Assembly (NCBI RefSeq): GCF_023008405.1
Contig: NZ_CP095376.1
Span: 8,784,501-8,848,500, forward strand
Direction: 5' to 3'
Length of the DNA stretch: 64,000 bases
DNA from: Amycolatopsis sp. FBCC-B4732
GTDB taxonomy: Bacteria > Actinomycetota > Actinomycetes > Mycobacteriales > Pseudonocardiaceae
The position numbers were made by a program, and so were the translations under genes. Below are positions 15,758 through 23,720 of the stretch, piece by piece; positions within the stretch are counted from its first letter, which is position 1; every line of letters starts with the position of its first letter. Under the pieces are notes generated by a model. The model searched no databases. It was not told the origin of the DNA and saw only the letters and a program-made list of their open reading frames with translations.

Positions 15758-17999
15758 TCTGTCGTTGACGGACATCGCGAACGGTGCCGAAGTCCGGCTG
15801 AGCGCGGTCAGCAACTGGCGAGTCCGTCACCCGGATTTCCCGCAGCCGCGTTTGGTGTCCGGGCAGGAGTGTTTCGACCAGGACGAAGTCGTGGGCTGGC
15901 TGCGGAAGCGGAAGATCCCGAAGCACCGGCTTAAGCCGGACGAGCTGCCGGGGGCTACCTACGGGGATCGCCTCCGAGTCAATGTCGGCCTGCCTGAAGA
16001 GCCGGCTTCCGCGCCCGCGCCGACGTCAGCCGGATCCGGACTGCCGTCCTTCCCGGCGCAGCTGCGGTCGGCCTTGAGCGACCTGCGGGGCGGGAACGAT
16101 ACTGCGTCCGCCCTCGAGTACCTGCTCGGACTCGTATACGTCAGGACATGCCGGGCCGAGGTCTGGCCGCGGATCGCCGCCGCCACCAGTTGGCCCGCGG
16201 CGCAGAATGCGCTGGCCACGGTCTCGCTCCCCGCCGCGGGCGCCCAGGCGATACCGGTTTTCCGCACGCTCGCGCAGGCCTCCGAGCCAGCCCTGTTGAG
16301 CGCGGCCCAACAGATCGACCGGATCGATTTCGGCGACACTGTCGGCCCGGAGTCGACCGGTGCGCGGATCGCTGACGTGATTCTGGCGGAGCTCGAACGA
16401 CGCATGGGACGCGGTGGCGGGCAGTTCACCCCGCCGGACGTGGCGAGGGTGCTGGTCGAAGTGCTCGAACCCGGACGGTCCGATCAGGTGTATGACCCCT
16501 TCTGCGGCTCCGGCGAGCTGTTGACGGCTGTGGCTGCACACATCGGCCGCGACGCGGCTGTGCTTGACGGATGGCGCGGGCACGGGCAGGCATCGCAGAC
16601 GTGGTCGTTGCTCACCAGCAAGATGAACCTCGCGCTGCACGGTGTCGCAGCCGACATCGCCGGGCCGGTGAGCGCGTTGGAGGAGGATCGCTTTCCGGAC
16701 CGCCGCTTCGACCGCATTTTGGCGAACCCGCCGTTCAACGCGCACCTGGATTCGCCCGCGACCCGGAACTGGCGGTTCGGCGAGCCTCCCGCGCACAACG
16801 CCAACTTCGCCTGGCTCCAACACGTGGTGGACAAGCTGGCGCCGACGGGCCGGGCCGCGGTGATCATGCCGGCGGGTGCGTCCTCCCAGCAGGGCCGGGA
16901 GCAGAAAATACGCGGGAAGATGGTCGAGAGTGGGGTGGTTGAGTGCGTCATCGCAATGCCATCCCAGCTGTTCAAGTTCACCGGGATTCCCACCATGGTG
17001 TGGGTGCTCCGAGGCGTTGATGAGAGGCCGGGCCCGCAGCAGGTGTTGTTCATCGACGCGCGGTCACTCGGCGAGCTCGTCGGGCGCGCCGAGCGACGGC
17101 TGAGCGAGGACGACACGACTAAGATCCGCGATGAATACCGGCGCTGGCGTGACCGCCGCACATTCGACGAGTTCGAAGGGGTGCCCGGTTTTTCGCGAGC
17201 CGTCGGCTTCGAGGTGATCGGCGGCAACGATTTCAGCCTCGTCCCTGGTCGCTACGTCGGGGAAGCACCCGGCCACGTGGACGCCGGCGTCGTCACCCGA
17301 GAACTCCACGCTTCGTGGGAGGCCATCCGCGAACTCGAGGAGCGCGCCTGGGACGTCCGGGCCGGGCTCAAGTCAGCGGTGGAGGCACTCGTCGCTGGCT
17401 GGCGTCCTGAGCGCGCCGGACAGACTGTCGTACTCGGAACAGTGTGCGACGTGCTCGCAGGGCCGGGCGCGGTGTCGAGGGAGAGGCAGGAACCGGGGTG
17501 GACGCCCTTGGTGCTGCCTCGCAACATCAGGGACAACCGGATCACGACCCGGGAGTTGGAGGTCGTCCCTCCTCCGACGGCCGCCCGCATGGATAGGTAC
17601 CGGTTGAAGGCGGGTGACGTGGTCAGCGCGCGTACCGGCACACTCGGTCGGTTCGGGCTGGTGACCGAAGAGCAGGCAGATTGGCTGCTCGGACCCGGGT
17701 GCGTCCGGTTCCGCCCGAACGACCAGGTGAACCCTGAGTTCCTGACTTACTACCTGAGCAGTCCCGCGGTCTTTCGATGGCTCACGGAGCGCGCCACCGG
17801 CACCGCTATCAAACACGTCAACGCCGAGACTCTGCGAGCCATGCCGCTCCGGCTCCCGCCCTTGTCGGTGCAGCGCGCGATCGTCGAGACTTTGGAACCC
17901 TTCGGAGCCGCGGCCGCACTGCACGGGGAGATCAGCGCGACCGCGGAGCGGCTGCAGGCTCTCGTGCTGCCCGTACTGATGGCACCCGAGGGGGATTGA
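15750..17999 (+). CDS. HTH / N6-adenine DNA methyltransferase / specificity-domain fusion
   Basis: A 749-residue type I-like modification protein in one chain. Residues 5-50 look like a MerR/excisionase-type winged HTH (LTDIANGAEVRLSAVSNW). An HsdM helical domain follows, then the SAM-binding motif DPFCGSGELL (249-258) and the catalytic NPPF (326-329) of N6-adenine methylases. Residues about 570-740 form one HsdS-like target recognition domain with coiled-coil ends. No HsdR or other nuclease is nearby, so it is either an orphan methylase or one whose effector is the adjoining HEPN protein. ATG 15750 is preferred over GTG 15741. A strong terminator follows. The HTH may allow self-regulation or DNA sensing. 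Confidence 0.85.
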   Translation: MSDLSLTDIANGAEVRLSAVSNWRVRHPDFPQPRLVSGQECFDQDEVVGWLRKRKIPKHRLKPDELPGATYGDRLRVNVGLPEEPASAPAPTSAGSGLPSFPAQLRSALSDLRGGNDTASALEYLLGLVYVRTCRAEVWPRIAAATSWPAAQNALATVSLPAAGAQAIPVFRTLAQASEPALLSAAQQIDRIDFGDTVGPESTGARIADVILAELERRMGRGGGQFTPPDVARVLVEVLEPGRSDQVYDPFCGSGELLTAVAAHIGRDAAVLDGWRGHGQASQTWSLLTSKMNLALHGVAADIAGPVSALEEDRFPDRRFDRILANPPFNAHLDSPATRNWRFGEPPAHNANFAWLQHVVDKLAPTGRAAVIMPAGASSQQGREQKIRGKMVESGVVECVIAMPSQLFKFTGIPTMVWVLRGVDERPGPQQVLFIDARSLGELVGRAERRLSEDDTTKIRDEYRRWRDRRTFDEFEGVPGFSRAVGFEVIGGNDFSLVPGRYVGEAPGHVDAGVVTRELHASWEAIRELEERAWDVRAGLKSAVEALVAGWRPERAGQTVVLGTVCDVLAGPGAVSRERQEPGWTPLVLPRNIRDNRITTRELEVVPPPTAARMDRYRLKAGDVVSARTGTLGRFGLVTEEQADWLLGPGCVRFRPNDQVNPEFLTYYLSSPAVFRWLTERATGTAIKHVNAETLRAMPLRLPPLSVQRAIVETLEPFGAAAALHGEISATAERLQALVLPVLMAPEGD

Positions 18000-18007
18000 A
18001 CGCGAAG

Positions 18008-18037
18008 AACCCCGCCGGGAAAGCTTCCGGCGGGGTT
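18008..18037. terminator. Bidirectional terminator between convergent genes
   Basis: AACCCCGCCGG (18008-18018) pairs perfectly with 18027-18037 across an 8-nt loop. It sits 8 bp after the methyltransferase stop and 20 bp from the stop of the convergent LAxTG gene, so it can serve both. Confidence 0.85.
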
Positions 18038-18056
18038 CCTCTTCACAGCCCTCGTG

Positions 18057-19724
18057 TCACTCGCGCGGTCGCGGCGACGGCTTGAACGGCTTCTCCTCCA
18101 CGGCGACGGCCAGCGGACGACGGCGGCCGCCCGGCATCGCGGCCACCATCACGACGCCCAGCAGCAGCATCGCGGTGCCCCACCAGAACAGCGGCACGGT
18201 GTCGTACGCGCCCCCGGTGTAGGCGAGGTTCTTGACCGGCCCCTTCGGCGCCTGGCCGCCCGCGGGCGGCGGCGTCGACGTCGCCCCGCAGACCACCCCG
18301 CCGGTCGGCGCGTAGGCACGAGCGACCTGCTCGCCGAGCGACAGCTGGGCCAGCGAGGACGGCAGGTTCTTGGCCTGGTCGTCCGGCAGCAGGCCCTTGA
18401 GCTTGGTCGTCGGCAGCAGCTGCAGGTCGAACAGGCGCGCCGACGCGCCCAGCTGGAAGCCCTTGAACGGCGTGGTCATGTTCGCGGACTTCTGGTCCAG
18501 CCCGGCGATGCTCAGCCGCAGCACGCCGAGGTCGAGCACGGTGCCCGCGGTGCTGCCGACCTGCTGGACGCCCTGGGAGAGCGTGGAGACCAGCCCGCCG
18601 ACGACCGGGATGTCGTTCAGCTGCCCGAACTGGTCGCTCAGGCCCTTCAGCGGCAGCCCGATCGGAATGTCCTTGGTCGGGTGCGCAGCGTCCAGGGTGT
18701 ACAGCGTCTTGCCGCCCGCCGCGATGGTCAGCACCGGCGCGGTGTAGTCCACTTTGGACGTCTTGGCGTCACCGGTGGAGGTCACCTTCAGCGTCGGCTG
18801 GCTGGCCACCTTGATGCTCAGCGCCAGCGGCGTCCCCTTGAGGATCTCGATGTCCGCGCCCTGCAGCGTCGACGTCGACTGCACGGCCTTGTTCTTCGAG
18901 CCCGGGATGTCGACCAGCTTGACCTGGGAGCGCGACGACAGCGTGTTCGGCAGGCTCAGCAGCGAGCCGGTGCCGTTCGCCGCGGTCTGGCCGCCGCCCT
19001 GCAGCAGGCCGCCGAGGCTCTGCAGGCCCTTGGTCAGGTCGAACCCGCTCGCGAGCGAGCCCGGGTCGAGCTTCGGCTTGAGCGCGTCCAGTCCGAGGTT
19101 CGGCATCGACGGGATGACGTTCAGCAGCGACAGGCTCGCCACCGACGTGCTGGCGTCGGCGATGGTGTCGACGCACGGCCCGAGCGTCGGGCTCCACCGC
19201 GCGTGCGCGCTCCCGTTGAGCACCCCGACGTTGAGCAGCGGGTTGGCCGGCCCGTTGAGCCCACCGCTGATCGGCTGCGGGTTGTCCGGCAAGGCGGTCT
19301 GCACGACGCTGCCCGGCGTCTGCGGCGCGTTCCCACTCACCGACAGCCCGAACGGCGACGCCTGCGCGATCGACTTCTCGTAGCTCAGATAGGCGTCCGA
19401 ATTCGCCGACGCGCTGGACAGACCCATGCCGGCCTCGAGCGCCGACTGCTTCGGCAGGGTGTCGCCGAACCCGGGCAGGATTGTCTTCGTCGGCACGGCG
19501 TTGGGCAGCAACCGGACGATCCCGAGCGCGGTCCCGGCATCCCCGACGGCCTGCCCCAGCGGCTGCGGCCCGATCGGCGCCGAGATCGGCGCCTGCCCGG
19601 AACTCGCCGGCTGCGGAATCGGAGTCGTCGGATAGGTCGGGTCGGCGTTCGCCGGCGCCGCGCTGAACAGCAACAACGCCGCGGCCGCCGGCAGGGCCAC
19701 CGAACGGGGCAGTCTTCGCCGCAT
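18057..19724 (-). CDS. Secreted cell-surface protein with LAxTG sortase signal
   Basis: A 555-residue exported protein of unknown function. The start at 19724 gives a standard signal peptide (MRRRLPRSVALPAAAALLLF then ANA). The body is Ser/Gly/Leu-rich with many short hydrophobic repeats (SLSLLNVIPSMPNLG, TLSQGVQQVG) and a central beta-rich segment, probably a fibrous or adhesive surface domain. The C-terminus has LAYTGG, a membrane helix (VPLFWWGTAMLLLGVVMV) and a basic tail. This is the LAxTG pattern recognised by class E sortases of high-GC Actinobacteria, so wall anchoring is expected. No sortase gene lies in the window. An ATG 48 nt upstream is possible but would displace the signal. Confidence 0.8.
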   Translation of the reverse strand: MRRRLPRSVALPAAAALLLFSAAPANADPTYPTTPIPQPASSGQAPISAPIGPQPLGQAVGDAGTALGIVRLLPNAVPTKTILPGFGDTLPKQSALEAGMGLSSASANSDAYLSYEKSIAQASPFGLSVSGNAPQTPGSVVQTALPDNPQPISGGLNGPANPLLNVGVLNGSAHARWSPTLGPCVDTIADASTSVASLSLLNVIPSMPNLGLDALKPKLDPGSLASGFDLTKGLQSLGGLLQGGGQTAANGTGSLLSLPNTLSSRSQVKLVDIPGSKNKAVQSTSTLQGADIEILKGTPLALSIKVASQPTLKVTSTGDAKTSKVDYTAPVLTIAAGGKTLYTLDAAHPTKDIPIGLPLKGLSDQFGQLNDIPVVGGLVSTLSQGVQQVGSTAGTVLDLGVLRLSIAGLDQKSANMTTPFKGFQLGASARLFDLQLLPTTKLKGLLPDDQAKNLPSSLAQLSLGEQVARAYAPTGGVVCGATSTPPPAGGQAPKGPVKNLAYTGGAYDTVPLFWWGTAMLLLGVVMVAAMPGGRRRPLAVAVEEKPFKPSPRPRE

Positions 19725-19857
19725 GTGCCAGAGCCTCCAGATAGGTCGACCGGTGAGTGAGACCGGCGTCATAGGGCCCTAACGACGGTCCCCCCGGAAA
19801 GTGACGGCACGAGCTTCCGCTACACTTGCTCCCGTCGCCAGCGCGAGCCGGAGACAT

Positions 19858-19931
19858 GCCGCCTTAGCTCAGTCGGCCAGAGCGATTCACTCGTAATGAA
19901 TAGGTCAGGGGTTCGATTCCCCTAGGCGGCT
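19858..19931 (+). tRNA. tRNA-Thr (anticodon CGT)
   Basis: A full cloverleaf can be drawn. The acceptor stem is GCCGCCT with AGGCGGC. The anticodon stem ATTCA/TGAAT encloses the loop CTCGTAA with anticodon CGT at 19892-19894, and the T arm is AGGGGTTCGATTCCCCT. CCA is not encoded. It reads Thr ACG codons. Confidence 0.95.
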
Positions 19932-19944
19932 CGTCCAGGTGGAA

Positions 19945-19976
19945 GGCCTCTGCCCCTTGAGGGCAGGGGCCTTTTT
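19945..19976 (+). terminator. Rho-independent terminator of tRNA-Thr
   Basis: An 11-bp stem (GGCCTCTGCCC at 19945-19955, one G-T pair) with the loop CTTGA and five T's at 19972-19976 lies 14 bp after the tRNA. The next ~150 bp hold only further GC-rich hairpins such as GGGGCTTCGCCCC. Confidence 0.9.
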
Positions 19977-20127
19977 CTTGGCCTCGCGTGTCTTGTGGGG
20001 CTTCGCCCCACGCCCCGTCCGGGGCTCTGCCCCGGCCCCCGTCGTGGTTGCGTTGCCGGGTCCGGCGCCGGAGGGTGCGCGAAACTTTGTTCGGGGGAAC
20101 CACTCTTACGGGTCAAGGTCGAGATGG

Positions 20128-20160
20128 CGAAGGCCCCCAGCCACGAGCCGGGGGCCTTCG
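20128..20160. terminator. Hairpin downstream of the GreA-family gene
   Basis: CGAAGGCCCCC (20128-20138) pairs perfectly with 20150-20160. It lies 11 bp beyond the stop of the minus-strand gene and would end its transcript. Confidence 0.7.
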
Positions 20161-20171
20161 GACAGCACGAG

Positions 20172-20627
20172 CTACTTCGGGGCTACCACCTTCACGACCG
20201 TTGCCTTGGCGTCGCCGCGGGGGGTTCGGTAGGTGATCTCGTCGCCCGCTTTGGCGCCTACCAGGGCCAGGCCCAGGGGACTGTCTGAGGTGATCGCGTC
20301 GGCGTCCTCGCCGGGGACCGTCACCACCTGGAACGTCTCTTCGTCGCCGTCCGAGAAGCGGAGGGTCACCGTTGTGCCGTCCGGGAGCTGGGAGTTGCCG
20401 TAGCCGCCGTGTTCCATCTTCGCGGCCAAGTCGGCGATCTGGCGGTCCAGCCGGGCGGCCGCTTCGGCGCGGTCGATCACGTCCGCCTGGTCCGCCGCGT
20501 CGCCGGTGCGCTCCTGCTCGCCGGGTTGCGGCGCGAGGGCCTCCCGCTGTGCGCGCAAGTTCGCGATTTCCTTCTCCAGCTGGCTGCGCGCAGCCGGGCT
20601 GAGCCCCTTGTCCCCTGAGATCACCAT
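20172..20627 (-). CDS. GreA/GreB-family transcription factor
   Basis: A 151-residue protein with the two-domain Gre layout. An N-terminal coiled coil (ARSQLEKEIANLRAQREAL) is followed by a tip, GDAADQAD, that keeps the acidic pair needed in Gre factors to stimulate RNA cleavage in the polymerase channel. The C-terminal FKBP-like domain has DAITSDSPLGLALVGAKAGD. It is more divergent than the main GreA, so it is probably a paralog or Gre-like regulator rather than the housekeeping factor. The start at 20627 (MVISGDKG) is preferred to one 36 nt upstream. It is flanked by a terminator and by a divergent TetR gene. Confidence 0.8.
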   Translation of the reverse strand: MVISGDKGLSPAARSQLEKEIANLRAQREALAPQPGEQERTGDAADQADVIDRAEAAARLDRQIADLAAKMEHGGYGNSQLPDGTTVTLRFSDGDEETFQVVTVPGEDADAITSDSPLGLALVGAKAGDEITYRTPRGDAKATVVKVVAPK

Positions 20628-20749
20628 GCGCGCATTGTCCGCTGCGCGGACCGGGGTGGCCAATCCGGTTTTTCACCCGAAGGTCATCCGCGGGACGTCT
20701 GCCCTAGGATTCGGGGCTGCCGTCCAGTAAGAAGGTAACGAGAATCACC

Positions 20750-21340
20750 GTGAGCGCAGTCCCCGGTCGCAGCGACCGGCTCTCTCCCAACCAGCTGGCC
20801 AAGCAGGAGCAGATCGTCGAAGCCGCGCGTGTGGTCCTCGCCCGCGACGGCCTCGCCGGGTGCACCGTGCGGGCCATCGCCGACGCCGGACCGCTCACCA
20901 AGAGCGCGATCCACTACTACTTCGCCGACATCGACGTCCTCATCGACCGCGCGATGGCCGCCCACATCACCGCCTTCGCGGCGGGGCTGCGCGAGGTCGC
21001 CGCGAAGCACGACGACCCCCGCCGGCGGCTCTTCGCCGTCCTCGAGGAGTACCTGCGCGTCTTCGCCGCCAACCCGAACGCCGCCTTCCTGTGGTTCGAG
21101 TACTGGATCGCCGCCGGGCGCGCGCAGCACCCGCAGGCCATCGACGTCATGCTCACGTCGCTCACGGAACTGCTCGCCGAGCTCCTCGCGCCGCTCGACG
21201 TCGACGACCCTCGGGCCCGCGCCCGGGCGCTGCTGTCGTACCTGCTGGGCACCGTCGTCCAGCAGCGGGTGCGCCCTCGGCCGTTCGCCACGCTGCGTGC
21301 CGACATCGAGGCGCTCTGCTTCGCGAACTACGGCCAGTAA
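20750..21340 (+). CDS. TetR-family transcriptional regulator
   Basis: A 196-residue repressor-type protein. The N-terminal HTH is clear (EQIVEAARVVLARDGLAGCT, then VRAIADAGPLTKSAIHYYFAD). The C-terminal all-helical ligand pocket (FLWFEYWIAAGRAQHP) is variable, so the ligand cannot be told. GTG 20750 is the start, with GAAGG upstream. It may control itself or the downstream carboxypeptidase: a perfect inverted repeat, ATCCGTA-N4-TACGGAT (21351-21368), lies between the two genes and is a plausible operator. Confidence 0.85.
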   Translation: MSAVPGRSDRLSPNQLAKQEQIVEAARVVLARDGLAGCTVRAIADAGPLTKSAIHYYFADIDVLIDRAMAAHITAFAAGLREVAAKHDDPRRRLFAVLEEYLRVFAANPNAAFLWFEYWIAAGRAQHPQAIDVMLTSLTELLAELLAPLDVDDPRARARALLSYLLGTVVQQRVRPRPFATLRADIEALCFANYGQ

Positions 21341-21350
21341 CACCCAATAG

Positions 21351-21368
21351 ATCCGTAGAGGTACGGAT
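21351..21368. promoter_or_regulatory. Inverted repeat upstream of the carboxypeptidase gene
   Basis: ATCCGTAGAGGTACGGAT has perfect 7-bp arms and a 4-bp centre, 57 bp upstream of ATG 21426 and just after the TetR gene. Size and place fit an operator; a small hairpin is the alternative. Confidence 0.4.
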
Positions 21369-21425
21369 TGTGCGGTACGTCCGGCTCCGGCCAAGGTCGA
21401 GGAACCCCCGAGAGCAGGAGACGTG

Positions 21426-22649
21426 ATGCGCACACGAACGTGCATGGCAGCGGCTGCGGCCGTCCTCTTGGTGCTCACCGTCGGCGGCCAGGCCGGTGCC
21501 GCCCAGCCCGACGGACCGCAGGTTTACGAGGTCAGCGGCACCGGCACCGCCCAGCAGCGCACCGAGGTCGCGCGGACCGGCGCCGACATCCTCGACGTCG
21601 AAGGCGCGACGACGACGATCATCGCCAACCCCGGCGAGGTCGCCCGGCTGCGCGCGCTCGGCTTCGGCGTCAAGGCGGTCGGCAAGGTGAACCGCCCGCA
21701 GGGCACCGCGACCGTCGAGGACTTCCCGGCCGGCTACACCGGCTACCACACCTACGCCGAAACGCAGACGGAGCTGCAGAAGGCCGTCGCGAACTACCCG
21801 TCGCTCGCGAAGCTGAGCAGCGTCGGCACGTCGTACGAAGGCCGCGCGCTGTCGGCGCTCAAGATCAGCGACAACGTCGGCACCGACGAGAACGAGCCCG
21901 AGGTCCTCTTCACCTGCAACCAGCACGCGCGCGAGCACCTCACGACCGAGATGTGCCTGCGCATCGTGCAGCGGCTGACCAGCGGGTACGCCACCGATCC
22001 CGCGATCAAGCGGCTCGTCGACGGCGCCGAGATCTGGGTGGTCCCGAGCGTCAACCCGGACGGCTCCGAGTACGACATCTCCGGCGGCACGTTCCACAGC
22101 TGGCGCAAGAACCGCCAGGGCCCCGGCACCGACACCAACCGCAACTGGGGCTACAAGTGGGGCTGCTGCGGCGGCTCGTCGGGCTCGACGTCCAGCGAGA
22201 CCTACCGCGGCACGGCGGCGTTCTCCGCGCCCGAGACCCGGTCGCTGTCGAACTGGGTGAACTCGCGGGTGGTCGGCGGCGTCCAGCAGATCAAGACGCA
22301 CATCGACTTCCACACCTACTCCGAGCTGGTGCTCTGGCCGTTCGGCTACACCTACGCCGACACCGCGCCGGGCCTGACCGCGGCCGAGGCGCAGAAGTTC
22401 CAGTCGCTCGGCAGGCAGATGGCCGCGACCAACGGCTACACGCCGCAGCAGTCCAGCGACCTCTACATCACCGACGGCAGTGTCAACGACTGGATGTGGG
22501 CGCAGCACAAGATCTGGAGCTTCACCTTCGAGATGTACCCGAAGGGCAGCAGCCCGGGCTTCTACCCGCGCGACACCCAGATCGTGCCGCAGACGACCCG
22601 CAACGACCAGGCCGTGGACATCATCATCAACGCCGCGATCACCGGCTAA
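21426..22649 (+). CDS. Secreted zinc carboxypeptidase (M14 family)
   Basis: A 407-residue exported metallo-carboxypeptidase of the carboxypeptidase T type. A signal peptide (RTCMAAAAAVLLVLTVGGQA) and a propeptide of about 100 residues (GATTTIIANPGEVARLRALG) precede the catalytic domain. Zinc ligands are in NQHAREH (HxxE) and the late His in HIDFHTYSELVLWPFGYT. Substrate binding is shown by SVNPDG and DTNRNWGYKW, and the general base is Glu in SFTFEMYP. It is expected to trim C-terminal residues from peptides outside the cell. ATG 21426 has AGGAG 5 nt upstream; GTG 21423 is too close. A long hairpin ends the gene. Confidence 0.92.
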   Translation: MRTRTCMAAAAAVLLVLTVGGQAGAAQPDGPQVYEVSGTGTAQQRTEVARTGADILDVEGATTTIIANPGEVARLRALGFGVKAVGKVNRPQGTATVEDFPAGYTGYHTYAETQTELQKAVANYPSLAKLSSVGTSYEGRALSALKISDNVGTDENEPEVLFTCNQHAREHLTTEMCLRIVQRLTSGYATDPAIKRLVDGAEIWVVPSVNPDGSEYDISGGTFHSWRKNRQGPGTDTNRNWGYKWGCCGGSSGSTSSETYRGTAAFSAPETRSLSNWVNSRVVGGVQQIKTHIDFHTYSELVLWPFGYTYADTAPGLTAAEAQKFQSLGRQMAATNGYTPQQSSDLYITDGSVNDWMWAQHKIWSFTFEMYPKGSSPGFYPRDTQIVPQTTRNDQAVDIIINAAITG

Positions 22650-22673
22650 CCCCCAGCGGCCAGGTACGCGGCG

Positions 22674-22720
22674 CGCGAATGGCCTCCTTCCCCGTGGACC
22701 GGGGAAGGAGGCCACTCGCG
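22674..22720. terminator. 21-bp hairpin after the carboxypeptidase (GGCCTCCT family)
   Basis: Bases 22674-22694 pair with 22700-22720 with one mismatch and a 5-nt loop. The arm contains GGCCTCCTTCCCCG, sharing GGCCTCCT with the repeat after topA. Confidence 0.8.
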
Positions 22721-22735
22721 GTTTAGGGTGCGGGC

Positions 22736-23257
22736 ATGCCTCTGTTCTCGTTCGAAGGGCTCAGCCCGCAGGTCCACCCGGACGCCTGGATCGCCCCCAC
22801 CGCCACCCTCATCGGCGACGTCGTCGTCGAGAAGGACGCCTCGATCTGGTTCGGCGCGGTGATCCGCGCCGACTTCGGCCGGATCGTCATCCGGGAGGGC
22901 GCCAACATCCAGGACAACTCGGTGATCCACGTCAACGACGGCGTCTGCGAGGTCGGCAAGAACGTCACCGTGGGCCACCAGTGCCTCGTGCACGACTGCA
23001 CGATCGGGGAGCAGGCGCTGATCGGCAACGGCTCGACGGTGCTCGACAAGGCGAAGATCGGCGCGCGGGCGCTGGTCGCGGCCGGGGCCACCGTCACGCC
23101 GGCGACGGAGGTGCCGGACGAGGTCATCGCGATGGGCAGCCCGGCGAAGAAGTTCGTGCCGTTGACCGACTCCGCGCGCATGTGGGTCGAGCACAACGCG
23201 GCGATCTACCAGGAGCTGGCCCGCCGGCACCGCGCCGGGACCAAGCCGATCGATTGA
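22736..23257 (+). CDS. Gamma-carbonic-anhydrase-like hexapeptide-repeat protein
   Basis: A 173-residue left-handed beta-helix protein. Hexapeptide repeats run through most of it (ATLIGDVVVEKDASIWFGAV, IREGANIQDNSVIHVND). The His residues that bind zinc in the family are present in VIHVNDG and VGHQCLVHDC. A C-terminal helix (ARMWVEHNAAIYQELARRH) matches the trimer-capping helix. Members are called YrdA/CaiE/PaaY or gamma-CA; some hydrate CO2, others are thioesterases, so activity is uncertain. It is cytosolic and most likely trimeric. It precedes the L11 paralog but has its own position after a terminator. Confidence 0.88.
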   Translation: MPLFSFEGLSPQVHPDAWIAPTATLIGDVVVEKDASIWFGAVIRADFGRIVIREGANIQDNSVIHVNDGVCEVGKNVTVGHQCLVHDCTIGEQALIGNGSTVLDKAKIGARALVAAGATVTPATEVPDEVIAMGSPAKKFVPLTDSARMWVEHNAAIYQELARRHRAGTKPID

Positions 23258-23259
23258 GG

Positions 23260-23290
23260 TTGACCCTCCAGTAACTGGAAACCCTAGCTT
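23260..23290 (+). promoter_or_regulatory. MerR-type promoter with 19-bp spacer and central dyad
   Basis: TTGACC (23260-23265) and TAGCTT (23285-23290) are 19 bp apart, the over-long spacing used by MerR-family activators. The spacer holds the perfect dyad TCCAGT-A-ACTGGA. The start ATG at 23297 follows 6 nt after the -10, predicting leaderless mRNA. Confidence 0.65.
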
Positions 23291-23296
23291 CGGGGC

Positions 23297-23719
23297 ATGG
23301 CTCCGAAGAAACTCACCCACCAGGTCACCCTCGAGCTCACCGCGGGCAACGCCCCGGTCGTCGACCTCGGCAAGATGCTGGGGCAGACCGGGGTCAACCT
23401 CGTCGAGATCAAGAAGGCGTACGACGCTTCGACGGCGGCCCAGCGCGGCGACGTCGTGCCGGTCGTCGTCTCGGTGTTCGAGGACCGCTCGTTCGCGCTG
23501 CGGCTCAAGACGCCGCCGACGTCGTTCCTCATCAAGAAGGCGTTGGGGGACAAGGGTTCCGCGCGGCCGGGGCACGAGGTCGCCGGCAAGCTCACGACCG
23601 ACCAGCTGCGCGGGATCGCCGAGCGCAAGCTGCCGGACCTGAACACCTCCGACGTCGAAGCGGCGATGCGCACGATCGCGGGCACGGCGCGCTCCATGGG
23701 CGTCGTGGTCGTGGACTGA
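23297..23719 (+). CDS. Divergent paralog of ribosomal protein L11
   Basis: A 140-residue uL11 relative. Family pieces are easy to see: MAPKKLTHQVTLELTAGN, LGQTGVNLVEIKKAYDAST, VFEDRSFALRLKTPPTSFLI, GIAERKLPDLNTSDVEAAMR and AGTARSMG. The segment that is normally Pro-rich (PAPPVGPALGQ) reads APVVDLGKMLGQ, so the hinge prolines involved in thiostrepton and factor interaction are lost. Basic residues elsewhere are also thinned. It is far from the usual rplK-rplA locus and has a MerR-type promoter, so it is an extra copy made under some signal. It could replace L11 on ribosomes or act off the ribosome. The next gene follows 1 nt after its stop. Confidence 0.85.
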   Translation: MAPKKLTHQVTLELTAGNAPVVDLGKMLGQTGVNLVEIKKAYDASTAAQRGDVVPVVVSVFEDRSFALRLKTPPTSFLIKKALGDKGSARPGHEVAGKLTTDQLRGIAERKLPDLNTSDVEAAMRTIAGTARSMGVVVVD

Positions 23720-23720
23720 C

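Noticed and set aside
19858..19931. tRNA-Thr as the attachment site for the 15-18 kb island
   Set aside because: No copy of the tRNA 3' end is visible at the other island edge, no integrase gene is present, and the tRNA points away from the island.
20000..20045. Structured RNA between tRNA-Thr and the gre gene
   Set aside because: Only simple GC-rich hairpins of the GGGGCTTCGCCCC kind, common in this type of genome; no conserved RNA family recognised.
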